Source of the DNA: Anaerolineae bacterium
Lineage (GTDB): Bacteria > Chloroflexota > Anaerolineae > Aggregatilineales > Phototrophicaceae
NCBI GenBank assembly: GCA_012270545.1
Contig: JAAXID010000179.1
Span: 16,655 to 51,138, forward strand
Reading direction: 5' to 3'
DNA length: 34,484 nucleotides
This document shows positions 23,971 to 32,386 of the stretch, one piece after another. Each line of letters opens with the position of its first letter. The stretch's first letter is position 1. Made by a program: the position numbers and the translations under genes. The notes under the pieces were generated by a model. That model had not been told where the DNA came from, searched no databases, and saw only the letters and a list, made by a program, of their open reading frames with translations.

Positions 23971-25947
23971 TTAAGCACGGGCGAATTGCAGAAAACGCTG
24001 CAACTCTCGTTCGCTCATATCGCGTCCCGGCTGCAGCACGAGGTAGGCGTCCGCCCAGAGGTCGCTGGGCAGGGCCGCGTCTTCCGAACAGGCAATTTGG
24101 CGCGCGCGCTCCATCACTGTGCGCACCAATGCAGCGGGCGAGGCGCGTCCCGGCACATCGGCGCGCAAATAGATGAAGTCATGATGCACGTCAAGTCGAT
24201 GAATCTTCCAATTCAAGCTGTTGAGTTGAACCTCCAGCCAGAAAACCAATTGTTCCGCCACCTGCTTTTGCAGGGTGCGGGTTGGATCATCCACTAGCCA
24301 GACGAAGGCAAAGGGCTGCCGCGCATCCGCCGCCGGAGATGACGTCGGTTTCTCGCTCGTTGCCGCCGGCGCATCATTGGCCGGCGCCGCGTCCAATGCC
24401 TGAAGCATGCGACCGCCTTGTCGCCGGATGTCGCGCAGCTGGCGTCCGCCGGCGAAGACCATCGTCAGCGTATAGTCGGCGACCGACCCACGCGAATATA
24501 ACATGTAATCCAGTCCGCTCTCCGGCAGCTTGACGAAGCGAATTCGAGACTGGCTGCTTTCCGCTGTCCAGTCATCGGCGATCACTCGGCGCAGAACACG
24601 AAACTTATCCAGCGGCATCTCGCCAGAAAAGGCGACGATCTGGTTGTCGCGCGTCAAGACTGTCGCGTCCGCTGTCAGGTCGGTCATCATCTGGGTCATC
24701 GTAACAGCCAATTGCGCCAGCAAGGGATCGTCGTTCCGGCTCCAGAGCGGCGCGCGCGCCAGATCATCGGCTGGGGGCGCCGGTGGCGCTGCGTCGGAGG
24801 GCGCTGGCGGGATGCCGCTCTCTTCGATCTCTTCGTCAAGCGAGGAGACCGGCTCGTGGGCAAGGTCTTCGGAGGTCGGGGGGGCAATATCTGCCGGGAC
24901 GGTCGTTTCGCCAACTTCAGCTGGCAAATCCAGAGGCGGCAGGCTCTCTGCCATCTCCAACAAAAAACCCGGTTCGCGGATGAACTTTTCGGTCTCGTGC
25001 AGCCAGGCGGGCACAATGCCAGTGCCGAGCGCGCCGGGCAGTTCACGCGTCGTATCAAAAAGCGATTCCAGCGTCAAATTCTCCAACTGCGTGCTTTCAT
25101 CTAGAATGGCGCCGAGCATATCTGCAAATGCCGCGCTGTCGTCAAGATTTGTCCCCTCATCCTCTGAGACCGCCGCTTCCGTTGCTTCCGCGATGACGCC
25201 CTCTTCGCCGGTTATCGAATTCGCCAGGTCGCGCACTGTCTCGCCATGGGCGCCTGCTGAAACCGGCGTCTCGTCGATTTCCGCAATAGTCAATTGCGGG
25301 TTAGTGGAAGCTCCCTCGTCTTCGACCGCGACCACTCGATAACGGATCGTATCGCTCTCGTCGGGCTCGACAAGCAGCTCGAACGCGCTTTGAACTGTGC
25401 TTCCCGCCGCCGTGTCGCTGCTCGGGTTCAGCAGCTCATAAGAGGCTTGAAGGCGCCGGCGCGTATAATTGAGCGCAAGGTCTTCCGCCAGCAGATTATC
25501 GACCAGCGATTCGATAAAGATCGTGTCCTCGCCGACGTCAACTGTTGGTGTCTCCTGCGTCTGCGGAAGCGCGACATCGGATTCTCGCAGCGCGGCATTC
25601 AGCAGCGGTATCAAGTCCCGCGCCATCACCGGAATGTCAACAACGCCTTGCGCGCGACAGACGCGGGCGAGCTCATGGATCTCGGGCTTATTCGGCGCCA
25701 GAACGATCGCTATCCCTTCTTGGCGCGACCGCACAACATCGATCATCATTGATGGCGCCAGCGACAGGTTCGCCGTATCCAGCAGCAGCAAGTGCTGCGG
25801 ATGCTCGCGAATATGTTCGATCGCATTGCGAACATCGGCGACGGTCGTCACGCTATACTCGCCCAGCGCCTCCAAAGCCCGCTTGACATCGATGGCAAAC
25901 TGCACATTTCGCGAGACCAATATGATCCGCGTTATCGTCAAAGCCAT
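23971..25947 (-). CDS. Multi-domain signalling-like protein: pseudo-receiver, acidic linker, roadblock-like domain and inactive Y1-transposase-like domain
   Basis: 658 residues from the ATG at 25947 (an in-frame TTG lies 18 bases upstream). Residues 1-120 resemble a response-regulator receiver: a phospho-acceptor-like Asp57 is present (LLLLDT), but the acidic pair of strand 1 (ILVSRN) and the conserved Lys are missing, so phosphorylation is doubtful. About 125-400 is a long acidic, Pro/Ala-rich, probably disordered linker. About 407-518 resembles roadblock/LC7 (ATVLTRDNQIVAFSG). About 545-658 follows the IS200/IS605 TnpA order: FAFVW, a helix, WKIHRLDVHHDFIYLRAD, LPSDLWADAYLV, SERELQRFL. The HUH histidines are Phe591 and Tyr593 and the catalytic Tyr is Phe652, so it should not be a nuclease. 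There is no signal peptide. The function is unknown; a scaffold or nucleic-acid-binding signalling role is inference. Confidence 0.75.
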   Translation of the reverse strand: MALTITRIILVSRNVQFAIDVKRALEALGEYSVTTVADVRNAIEHIREHPQHLLLLDTANLSLAPSMMIDVVRSRQEGIAIVLAPNKPEIHELARVCRAQGVVDIPVMARDLIPLLNAALRESDVALPQTQETPTVDVGEDTIFIESLVDNLLAEDLALNYTRRRLQASYELLNPSSDTAAGSTVQSAFELLVEPDESDTIRYRVVAVEDEGASTNPQLTIAEIDETPVSAGAHGETVRDLANSITGEEGVIAEATEAAVSEDEGTNLDDSAAFADMLGAILDESTQLENLTLESLFDTTRELPGALGTGIVPAWLHETEKFIREPGFLLEMAESLPPLDLPAEVGETTVPADIAPPTSEDLAHEPVSSLDEEIEESGIPPAPSDAAPPAPPADDLARAPLWSRNDDPLLAQLAVTMTQMMTDLTADATVLTRDNQIVAFSGEMPLDKFRVLRRVIADDWTAESSQSRIRFVKLPESGLDYMLYSRGSVADYTLTMVFAGGRQLRDIRRQGGRMLQALDAAPANDAPAATSEKPTSSPAADARQPFAFVWLVDDPTRTLQKQVAEQLVFWLEVQLNSLNWKIHRLDVHHDFIYLRADVPGRASPAALVRTVMERARQIACSEDAALPSDLWADAYLVLQPGRDMSERELQRFLQFARA

Positions 25948-26163
25948 GCCATTGTCCGTGCGCAACTCGAGAAATACACACTTTCAATTTTAACACAGCC
26001 ACCCGCCGACTGCGACTAAATCTGTCGTCGGGAGTAGTAAATATGTCGGGTATCACCCCTTGTCGAGATTGCCGCATCCACAGAATTCACCGCTCCCTGG
26101 CGCCGCCGTCGTCGTTCCGCATAAGGATGTGACAAGTGAATCGCGGTCCCGCTCGCGCGCCCC

Positions 26164-26874
26164 TCAGCCGGCGACCACCGGCACCCGACTGCAATCCCCG
26201 TATTCCGTCGTGAAATCACCGCTGACCCAGCCCACACGATTGTCGACATTGAGCCGCCACCAGCTGTGCGCGCTGTTGCGGCCGGTGATCGGCGCCAGTG
26301 TGCCGCTGCTGAGCACGGTGATGATCTGGAAGCCGGTGCTCGGTCCCAGGCGGAAGTTTAAGCCGACGTTGACCAATGCGCGGCAAACACCGTCGTTGGG
26401 AATGAAGGGTACATTCCCCTGCTGCGCCGGTGTGGCGATGATTTGCGACTGTGATTCGCGCACGACAACCGTAATCTCGTCGGGTTCGCTAACCACCGGG
26501 CCCCGGTATGCCACCGCCCGCAAATTGAGAGGTCCGAGATCGGCGCGCTGCGGCACATAATTGAGGATGCCCTGAAAAGCCAGGTCCCCTTGCAGCGACT
26601 CCGATGACACCGTGCGGACGATCTGATTGTCGGCGAAGAGCTGTACGCGATTGACGCCGATGCTGTCGGCAGCCCGCACCGATACCAGGATCTCCTCACC
26701 GATGACGTATTCGGCGCCTTCGCTGGGTGATGCGATCTGAATCGTTGGCGGGCCTGTGGGCGGCTCTGTCGGTTCGCCGCGGCTTGATTCGGTCGTCCTG
26801 TCTTGAAGGTTGCAAGCAGCCAGCGGAAAACACAAGATGAGAAGATAAACTACTCTATGAATGCGTGCTTTCAT
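26164..26874 (-). CDS. Lipoprotein with Ig-like and bacterial SH3 domains
   Basis: A 236-residue surface lipoprotein. The signal peptide ends in the lipobox LAAC with Cys21. A Pro/Thr-rich spacer (about 28-45) is followed by an Ig-like beta domain (about 46-140; PTIQIASPSEGAEYVIGEEILVSV and VNRVQLFADNQIV). A C-terminal SH3b domain (about 160-228) follows, with ALVNVGLNFRLGPSTGFQIITVLSSG and WWRLNVDNRVGWVSGDF. SH3b domains of this type often bind cell-wall material. Two Cys residues (in GVCRAL and GDCSRV) could form a disulphide closing the SH3b domain. Its ATG overlaps the miaB stop by one base (TAATG), so it is probably co-transcribed and coupled. Confidence 0.82.
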   Translation of the reverse strand: MKARIHRVVYLLILCFPLAACNLQDRTTESSRGEPTEPPTGPPTIQIASPSEGAEYVIGEEILVSVRAADSIGVNRVQLFADNQIVRTVSSESLQGDLAFQGILNYVPQRADLGPLNLRAVAYRGPVVSEPDEITVVVRESQSQIIATPAQQGNVPFIPNDGVCRALVNVGLNFRLGPSTGFQIITVLSSGTLAPITGRNSAHSWWRLNVDNRVGWVSGDFTTEYGDCSRVPVVAG

Positions 26875-28253
26875 TAACCGGCGTGGACGAGCAGGGGTTC
26901 AGCCAATGGCTGCTCCCGCGGGGTGCGCGCTTGCATGCTCCAGGGACCGGTCCAGGTGACTTCGACCGTCGCCAGCCTGCCTTTCCAGTCGCCCTCGGCT
27001 TCAAAGAAGACCAGCTTGTTCTGCGGACTGCGCGCGCGCCACCTGCCCTTGTATGCGTCTTCGACCAGGACTTCCAACCGCTGGCCAAGGTACTGCGCAT
27101 TGATCTCAGCCACGACGCGCGCCTGCAAATCTTCCAGCATGCGGTGGCGCTCGCGCTTTTCCTCAGCCGGCACATCATCATCCATGCGCCGATCGCTGAC
27201 CGTTTGCGGGCGTGGGCTGTAACGCGCCAGATGCGCCTTATCGAGCTTGAGCGCTTCAAGGATGCGATAGGTCTCCATAAACTGCGCGCGCGTTTCGCCG
27301 GGGAAGCCCACGATGATATCAGTGTGAATCGCAACCTGCGGGATAATCTTGCGGATTGTAGCCACCAGTTTGCGGTATTGATCGGCGGTGTAGCCGCGCC
27401 GCATCCGCGCCAGTACGCTATCGTCACCGGCCTGAATCGGGACTTCGATATGCGGCATGACGCGCGGCAGTTCGGCGACCGTCTTCAGCAGCTTCTCCGT
27501 CATCCAGTTGGGATGACTTGTGAGGAAGCGGATGCGCTCGATGCCGACTTCTTCCGCAACCCCGTGTACGATGCGCAGCAGATCAGCCAGGTCTGGACCA
27601 TCCGGAATGTCCTTGCCATAGCGGTCGACGATTTGACCAAGCAGCGTCACTTCTTTAACGCCTTGCAGCGCCAGGCTGCGGATGTGCGCGACGATCTCAC
27701 CAACGCGCCGGCTGCGCTCGACGCCACGGCGGAAGGGGATGATGCAAAATGTGCAGGCATGTGAACAGCCGTAGACAATCGGCACGTGCGCGCTCACCAG
27801 TTGACCACGCTCATGCAACGGCAGAACGAGCTCGCCATCTTGCAGGGCGTCTCGTTGCGAGCGCGCGTCCGCCTCCAGCGCAAGGACGTCGGCTTCGTCC
27901 ATGCGCTCCTTGAGGAAACTGACCAGCGGCGCCGGATCAGACGGCGGCATAAAGACATCGACATAGGGCAGGCGCTGTCGCATCCAAAGCGGATCACGAA
28001 CGCCGACCATGCAGCCCATCACGCCGATCACCTTGTCGGGCTGCGCTTCCTTGATCTTGCTCAAGAGCTGCAAGCGGCCCAGCCCCTTGTCTTCGGCGCT
28101 TTGCCGCACGACGCAAGTGTTCACGACCATGATGTCAGCATCATCGCCGTCGCCCTGTGTGGCGCTATGCCCCAATTTCTCCAGCTCGGATGCCAGCAGC
28201 TGCGAGTCGGCCACGTTCATCTGACAGCCGAGCGTCCAGATGTGATATTGCAT
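26874..28253 (-). CDS. miaB: tRNA-2-methylthio-N6-dimethylallyladenosine synthase MiaB
   Basis: A 459-residue radical-SAM methylthiotransferase that adds the ms2 group to i6A37 of tRNAs reading UNN codons. The N-terminal domain has three cluster Cys: Cys10 in LGCQMN, Cys47 in NTCVV and Cys81 in GCMVG. The radical-SAM cluster is Cys163, Cys167 and Cys170 (CSHACTFC). A C-terminal TRAM domain covers about 385-455. GCQMN favours MiaB over RimO or MtaB. I chose the ATG at 28253; a GTG at 28268 would add five residues. The 3' end couples to the SH3 lipoprotein gene. Confidence 0.93.
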   Translation of the reverse strand: MQYHIWTLGCQMNVADSQLLASELEKLGHSATQGDGDDADIMVVNTCVVRQSAEDKGLGRLQLLSKIKEAQPDKVIGVMGCMVGVRDPLWMRQRLPYVDVFMPPSDPAPLVSFLKERMDEADVLALEADARSQRDALQDGELVLPLHERGQLVSAHVPIVYGCSHACTFCIIPFRRGVERSRRVGEIVAHIRSLALQGVKEVTLLGQIVDRYGKDIPDGPDLADLLRIVHGVAEEVGIERIRFLTSHPNWMTEKLLKTVAELPRVMPHIEVPIQAGDDSVLARMRRGYTADQYRKLVATIRKIIPQVAIHTDIIVGFPGETRAQFMETYRILEALKLDKAHLARYSPRPQTVSDRRMDDDVPAEEKRERHRMLEDLQARVVAEINAQYLGQRLEVLVEDAYKGRWRARSPQNKLVFFEAEGDWKGRLATVEVTWTGPWSMQARTPREQPLAEPLLVHAG

Positions 28254-28333
28254 GGAATCGGTCTTCACCCGCTCGTTGCCTTCGGGCGTATTCTAGTCGA
28301 TGCCGCCCAGCCGGTCAATTCGCTTTACGCGCC

Positions 28334-30901
28334 CTAAGCCCAGATGATCTTGCCCGGCACGATCGAGGTATACAGGTATTCGTGATAGGGCAAGACGCGC
28401 ACCGAGAAGCCGACGTGACCCGTTTTCAGATAGATGTGATCGGCAGCGTATGTGTAGGCGCCGCTGCCGTTTTCGCTTTTGAGCCGCATGTCAACAGCAG
28501 CCCCTTCGCGAATGTTGCCGGTGGAATCCAGCATGCCAAAATAGAGCTGAACGCGCACATCGCGCGGACACAGCTGCCCGAGCGCGATGCGCGCATGGAT
28601 TGTCGTCGAGCTGCCAATCTCGACATCGCCATCACGGATATCCACATCGAGAACGGCTACATCGTGCCAGACCTGGTCAAGGTGGCGTCGCCAGTCGACA
28701 AAGTCGGCCGTGCCCTTAAAGCTCGAACAGCTCATCGCCTGGCTCACCTGGAAGCGCGGCATATAAAACTCTTCTGTGTATTGCTGGACCATGCGATGCG
28801 TGTTGAAGCGTGGCGCCAGTTCCTGCATGCTGCGCTTGACCCGGCGGATCCATTCACGCGGCAGGCCATCGCGCGCCTGTCGATAGAAAAGCGGCACAAT
28901 ATCTTGCTCGAGCAAATTGTAAAGCGCCTGACTCTCGACGTAGTCCTGATGCGCCCATTCGTCTTCGCGATATTCTTCGCCCTGCCCGATTGACCAGCCG
29001 ATATCGCCGCGATAAGCCTCCGCCCACCAGCCATCAGGGATGCTGCAATTGAGCCCGCCATTGTAGATGACCTTCATACCGCTGGTCCCGCTGGCTTCTT
29101 TCGGGCGGCGCGGATTATTCAGCCAGACATCGACTCCCTGCACCATATAGCGAGCGACATTCATGTCGTAGTTTTCCAGAAAGACAATCGAATGGCGGAA
29201 ATCCGGGTCACGCGCCACATTGACAATCGTGCGGATTAACTCCTTGCCTTCGTTGTCATGCGGATGCGCCTTGCCAGCGAAGATGAATTGCACGGGACGG
29301 TCGGCATCAGTCACCAGTTTGCGCAGGCGGCCAAGGTCGCGGAAGATCAGGGTGGCGCGCTTATAGGTCGCGAAACGCCGGCCGAATCCGATCGTGAGCG
29401 CATCGGGATTCAGCACTTCGTCCGCCTCTTCGATTTCCGTCTGCGAGAGGCCGCGGCGCTGCAATTGCTCGCGCAGACGGTCGCGCGCAAAAGCGACGAG
29501 CCGCTCGCGCCGCCGGACGTGGGTGCGCCAGAGCTCGGCATCGGGGATGCTCGCGACGCCCGCCCAGACTTCGGGCCTCGATTCTTCGGAGCGCCAGCCC
29601 GGATCAAGATAGCGATCAAAGAGCTGCGCCATCTCCTGGCTGACCCAGGTCTGCACGTGCACGCCGTTGGTGATTGCCTGGATCGGCACCTCATGCACCG
29701 GCACATTGGGATAAACCCACTTCCACATTTCGCGTGAAACGGCGCCATGCAGTTGCGCGACGCCATTGGTGCCCGACGACAGATTCAGCGCCATGACGGA
29801 CAGCGAGAAGAGCTCGTAATGGCCCATGTTCTCACGCCCCAGATCGAGAAACTGTTCGCGCGACAAACCAAGTTCAGCCATCAAGTCGGTGAAATGCTCG
29901 TCGATCAGATCGAATTCGAAGCGCTCCAAGCCAGCTGGCACCGGCGTATGCACGGTGAAGACGCTGCTCGCCGCAGTCATCGCCTTTGCTTCTTCAAAGG
30001 AAAGATGATGATCGCAAATGTAGTTGTGAATGCGCTCTAAAAGCAGGAAGGCTGAATGCCCCTCATTCATGTGGAAGACATCGGCCTCGATGCCCAGGGC
30101 GCGCAGCAGCCGAACGCCGCCAATGCCTAGCAGCATCTCCTGCCGGATGCGCGTGCGCCGGTCGCCCCCATAAAGACGGTCGGTCAAGTTGCGATCTTCT
30201 TCCAGCAGGTTGTCGTCGATATTACTGTCCAGCAAATAGATGGAAGCGCGACCCACCTGCACTTTCCAGACCTGGGCATAGAGCTCGCGTCCGGGCAAGG
30301 GCAGCGAAACCTTAATTGCTTGGCCGCCGGCGTCCGTCTGGAGCTTTACCGGCAGGTTGACGTAGTCGTTAAGCGGGTAAGACTCGAGCTGAAAGCCATC
30401 CGCATTGAGATACTGCTGGAAGTAGCCTTCCTGGTAGAGTATGCCCACGCCAACCAGGGGGATGCCCAAATCGCTGGCGCTTTTGAGATGGTCGCCGCTA
30501 AGCACGCCCAGACCGCCGGAGTAATTCTGCAGGCACTCCGTCAAGCCGAATTCCATAGAGAAGTAGGCGATGACCGGCTGCCGCTCTAGCAGAGCATATT
30601 GTCCGGCGAACCAGGTATTTTCAGCGCTCATGTAATCATCGAAGGAGCGGCATATACGGGCGTAATGCGCCATGAAGGACGTATCGTGAACCAGCGCGTT
30701 TAGCCGCTCCTGGCTCATCCGACCCAGCATCCATTCGGGGTTGTGCCCCGTCTCCTCCCACAGATCTGGATCAAGCCGGCGAAACAAGGCAATGGATTCG
30801 TGGTCCCATGACCAGCGAAGGTTGTAGGTTAATTCATGCAAACGCCCCAATTGAGGCGGCAGCTTTGGCGCCACATTGACGCGCGCGACCGGCTGTACCA
30901 T
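28334..30901 (-). CDS. glgP: Alpha-glucan (glycogen) phosphorylase, GT35
   Basis: An 855-residue phosphorylase that releases glucose-1-phosphate from alpha-1,4-glucan. It begins with the DUF3417-type N-terminus (LGRLHELTYNLRWSWDHESIALFRRLDPDLW) found in the alternative short glgP group of Actinobacteria, Chloroflexota and Thermotogae. The conserved start of the catalytic part is AYFSMEFGLTECLQNYSGGLGVLSGDH. The pyridoxal-phosphate lysine is Lys610 in EASGTSGMKVIYNGG. The ATG at 30901 is supported by GAGGGAG upstream; an in-frame TTG 18 bases earlier is less likely. It is divergent from a small CBM48-type gene and close to glgC and glgA. Confidence 0.95.
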   Translation of the reverse strand: MVQPVARVNVAPKLPPQLGRLHELTYNLRWSWDHESIALFRRLDPDLWEETGHNPEWMLGRMSQERLNALVHDTSFMAHYARICRSFDDYMSAENTWFAGQYALLERQPVIAYFSMEFGLTECLQNYSGGLGVLSGDHLKSASDLGIPLVGVGILYQEGYFQQYLNADGFQLESYPLNDYVNLPVKLQTDAGGQAIKVSLPLPGRELYAQVWKVQVGRASIYLLDSNIDDNLLEEDRNLTDRLYGGDRRTRIRQEMLLGIGGVRLLRALGIEADVFHMNEGHSAFLLLERIHNYICDHHLSFEEAKAMTAASSVFTVHTPVPAGLERFEFDLIDEHFTDLMAELGLSREQFLDLGRENMGHYELFSLSVMALNLSSGTNGVAQLHGAVSREMWKWVYPNVPVHEVPIQAITNGVHVQTWVSQEMAQLFDRYLDPGWRSEESRPEVWAGVASIPDAELWRTHVRRRERLVAFARDRLREQLQRRGLSQTEIEEADEVLNPDALTIGFGRRFATYKRATLIFRDLGRLRKLVTDADRPVQFIFAGKAHPHDNEGKELIRTIVNVARDPDFRHSIVFLENYDMNVARYMVQGVDVWLNNPRRPKEASGTSGMKVIYNGGLNCSIPDGWWAEAYRGDIGWSIGQGEEYREDEWAHQDYVESQALYNLLEQDIVPLFYRQARDGLPREWIRRVKRSMQELAPRFNTHRMVQQYTEEFYMPRFQVSQAMSCSSFKGTADFVDWRRHLDQVWHDVAVLDVDIRDGDVEIGSSTTIHARIALGQLCPRDVRVQLYFGMLDSTGNIREGAAVDMRLKSENGSGAYTYAADHIYLKTGHVGFSVRVLPYHEYLYTSIVPGKIIWA

Positions 30902-30994
30902 GCCTCCGCTCCCTCGCAAACGACGAAAAGTTCAGGTTTACAAGTCGCTTATTCTAGCGCTGTTTCCGCTCAATTCCACCTCGATTGTGATGAC

Positions 30995-31027
30995 GGAAGT
31001 GGTGAATTGTGGATATTTGCCACTCCC
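30995..31027. repeat. Imperfect palindrome in the glgP-CBM48 spacer
   Basis: GGAAGTGGTGAAT pairs with ATATTTGCCACTCCC with one A/C mismatch and two wobble pairs, giving a stem of about 13 bp around a short loop. The left arm shares AGTGGTGAATTG exactly with 19762-19773, and the right arm resembles 20032-20046. It may be a small dispersed repeat unit; a role in the divergent promoters is possible but unproven. Confidence 0.45.
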
Positions 31028-31043
31028 AATCCGTGCATTCTGT

Positions 31044-31072
31044 TTCAATCTGAATGCCACTTATGGTAGGAT
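31044..31072 (+). promoter_or_regulatory. Weak candidate promoter for the CBM48-type gene
   Basis: TTCAAT (31044-31049) and TAGGAT (31067-31072) are 17 bp apart. Both match the consensus only partly. The gene start lies about 110 bp downstream. Confidence 0.25.
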
Positions 31073-31180
31073 AGAAATGTCACTGCTTTACTCTTGATGT
31101 TTGCTCAACTCACGGAGAGGTCGCGTGCTGAAGAAACAGTACCTGAAAAGCAAGGACATCCGCGTCTTAGAGGTCCGGCA

Positions 31181-31492
31181 ATGATAAAAAAGACGCTACG
31201 CAAGGACGGAAGCCTTCATGTCAGCTTCTACACTGAGCCGTTGCCCGAAGCCAAAACTGTTCATTTGGTCGGCAGTTTTAATGACTGGGACACAAGCGAC
31301 CATCCCATGCGGCGGCTTAAAGATGGCCGCTTTATGGCGATGAGGCGGTTCGAGATGAACTGTCGTCACGAATACCGTTATCTTGTGGATGGCGAAACGT
31401 GGAGAAACGACGCGGACGCGGAGAGTTACACGCCAAACCCCTATGGCAGCGACAACTGCGTTGTTACAACTTATGTGGAAGAATCGCTTTAA
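31181..31492 (+). CDS. Free-standing glycogen-binding (CBM48/AMPK-beta type) domain protein
   Basis: A 103-residue protein that consists of one carbohydrate-binding module. The family pattern is clear: VHLVGSFNDWD (28-37), the FEMNCRHEYRYLVDGETW strand pair with Trp74 (57-74), and NPYGSDNCVV near the end. Modules of this type bind glycogen or starch and are normally fused to branching enzymes or kinases; here no catalytic domain is attached. The ATG at 31181 is preferred over one at 31094 because AGAGG sits 7 bases before it and the extra 29 residues show no domain character. It sits among glgP, glgC and glgA, so it is probably an accessory protein of glycogen metabolism. Confidence 0.85.
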   Translation: MIKKTLRKDGSLHVSFYTEPLPEAKTVHLVGSFNDWDTSDHPMRRLKDGRFMAMRRFEMNCRHEYRYLVDGETWRNDADAESYTPNPYGSDNCVVTTYVEESL

Positions 31493-31510
31493 GCCAATCC
31501 TCCGCCGCGC

Positions 31511-32290
31511 CTAACTGTTCGCTTTGTCGCGCCAGGCGAGCAAGGTTTCGACCCGGTCATATTTCGGCGGCGCCTCAGTCATCAGGATGAAATGTGTGCA
31601 GCCCGCTTCGGCATAGGCGTCCAGGCTGTCGTCAATATCATCCTCGCGAGTGAGCGACACGGTCCGCTCAATGTCAGCCGGGTCGCGTCCAACTTCTGCA
31701 CACCAATTGTCGAGGACGCGATTCTTGTGCGCCCAGGATTCCGGCGGACCGAATCCGTTCCACAAGTCTGCATGTAACGCGGTCAGCTTCAGCGTGACCT
31801 TCTCGCCACCGCCGCCAATCATGATCGGGATGGGATTGCGAACGGGCGGCGGCAGCTCTTTGCGCATGCGTTCCTTAATGATCGGAAGCGCTTCACCCAG
31901 ATCCCGAAGTCGGCTGCCAGCCGTGCCAAATTCATATCCGAACTCGACATAATCTTTCTCGAACCAGCCAGCGCCGATGCCGAGGATCAAGCGCCCGCCG
32001 CTGATATGATCGACAGTGTTGGCCATCTGCGTCAAAAGCGCTGGATTACGATAGCTATTGCAAGTGACCAGCGTGCCGATCTCCACGCTGGACGTCAGCA
32101 TGGCGATCGCCGTCAGCAGCGTCCAGCCTTCAAAATGCTCCCCGGCGCCTTCGCCATATAGCGGGAAGAAATGATCCCAATTCCAGATCGTATCGACGCC
32201 CAGCGCTTCCGTCGCCTTGACCGCCTTTGCATAAGCCGCGTAGCTGACGCGCTGCGGATGCAACTGAACACCTACTTTCATCTCACCCAT
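31511..32290 (-). CDS. LLM-class (luciferase-fold) F420-type oxidoreductase
   Basis: A 259-residue TIM-barrel protein of the bacterial-luciferase-like family. The signatures are the N-terminal strand KVGVQLHPQRVSYAAY, the DTIWNWDHFFPLYG segment, IEIGTLVTCNSYRNPALLTQMANTVD-type helices, and GRLILGIGAGWFEKDYVEFGYEF. This last segment is typical of the F420-dependent subgroup. The central PIMIGGGGEKVTLKLTALHADLWN strand binds the cofactor phosphate in relatives. F420 use and the substrate are inferred from subgroup style only. AAGG lies 8 bases before the ATG. It lies between the glycogen genes glgC and the CBM48 gene, with stop codons converging 18 bp apart from the latter. Confidence 0.85.
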   Translation of the reverse strand: MGEMKVGVQLHPQRVSYAAYAKAVKATEALGVDTIWNWDHFFPLYGEGAGEHFEGWTLLTAIAMLTSSVEIGTLVTCNSYRNPALLTQMANTVDHISGGRLILGIGAGWFEKDYVEFGYEFGTAGSRLRDLGEALPIIKERMRKELPPPVRNPIPIMIGGGGEKVTLKLTALHADLWNGFGPPESWAHKNRVLDNWCAEVGRDPADIERTVSLTREDDIDDSLDAYAEAGCTHFILMTEAPPKYDRVETLLAWRDKANS

Positions 32291-32386
32291 TTGTCTGCCC
32301 TTCTACTCCTATACAATCTGTTTTAATCCCGTCGTTGGCCACTGCCATCGTTGACGGCGCTTCATCTGTCAGCGCTTGGTTCCCTC

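Noticed and set aside
31094..31180. 29-residue N-terminal extension of the CBM48-type protein
   Set aside because: It has no domain character and a poorer ribosome site than the ATG at 31181; it is more likely 5' untranslated sequence.
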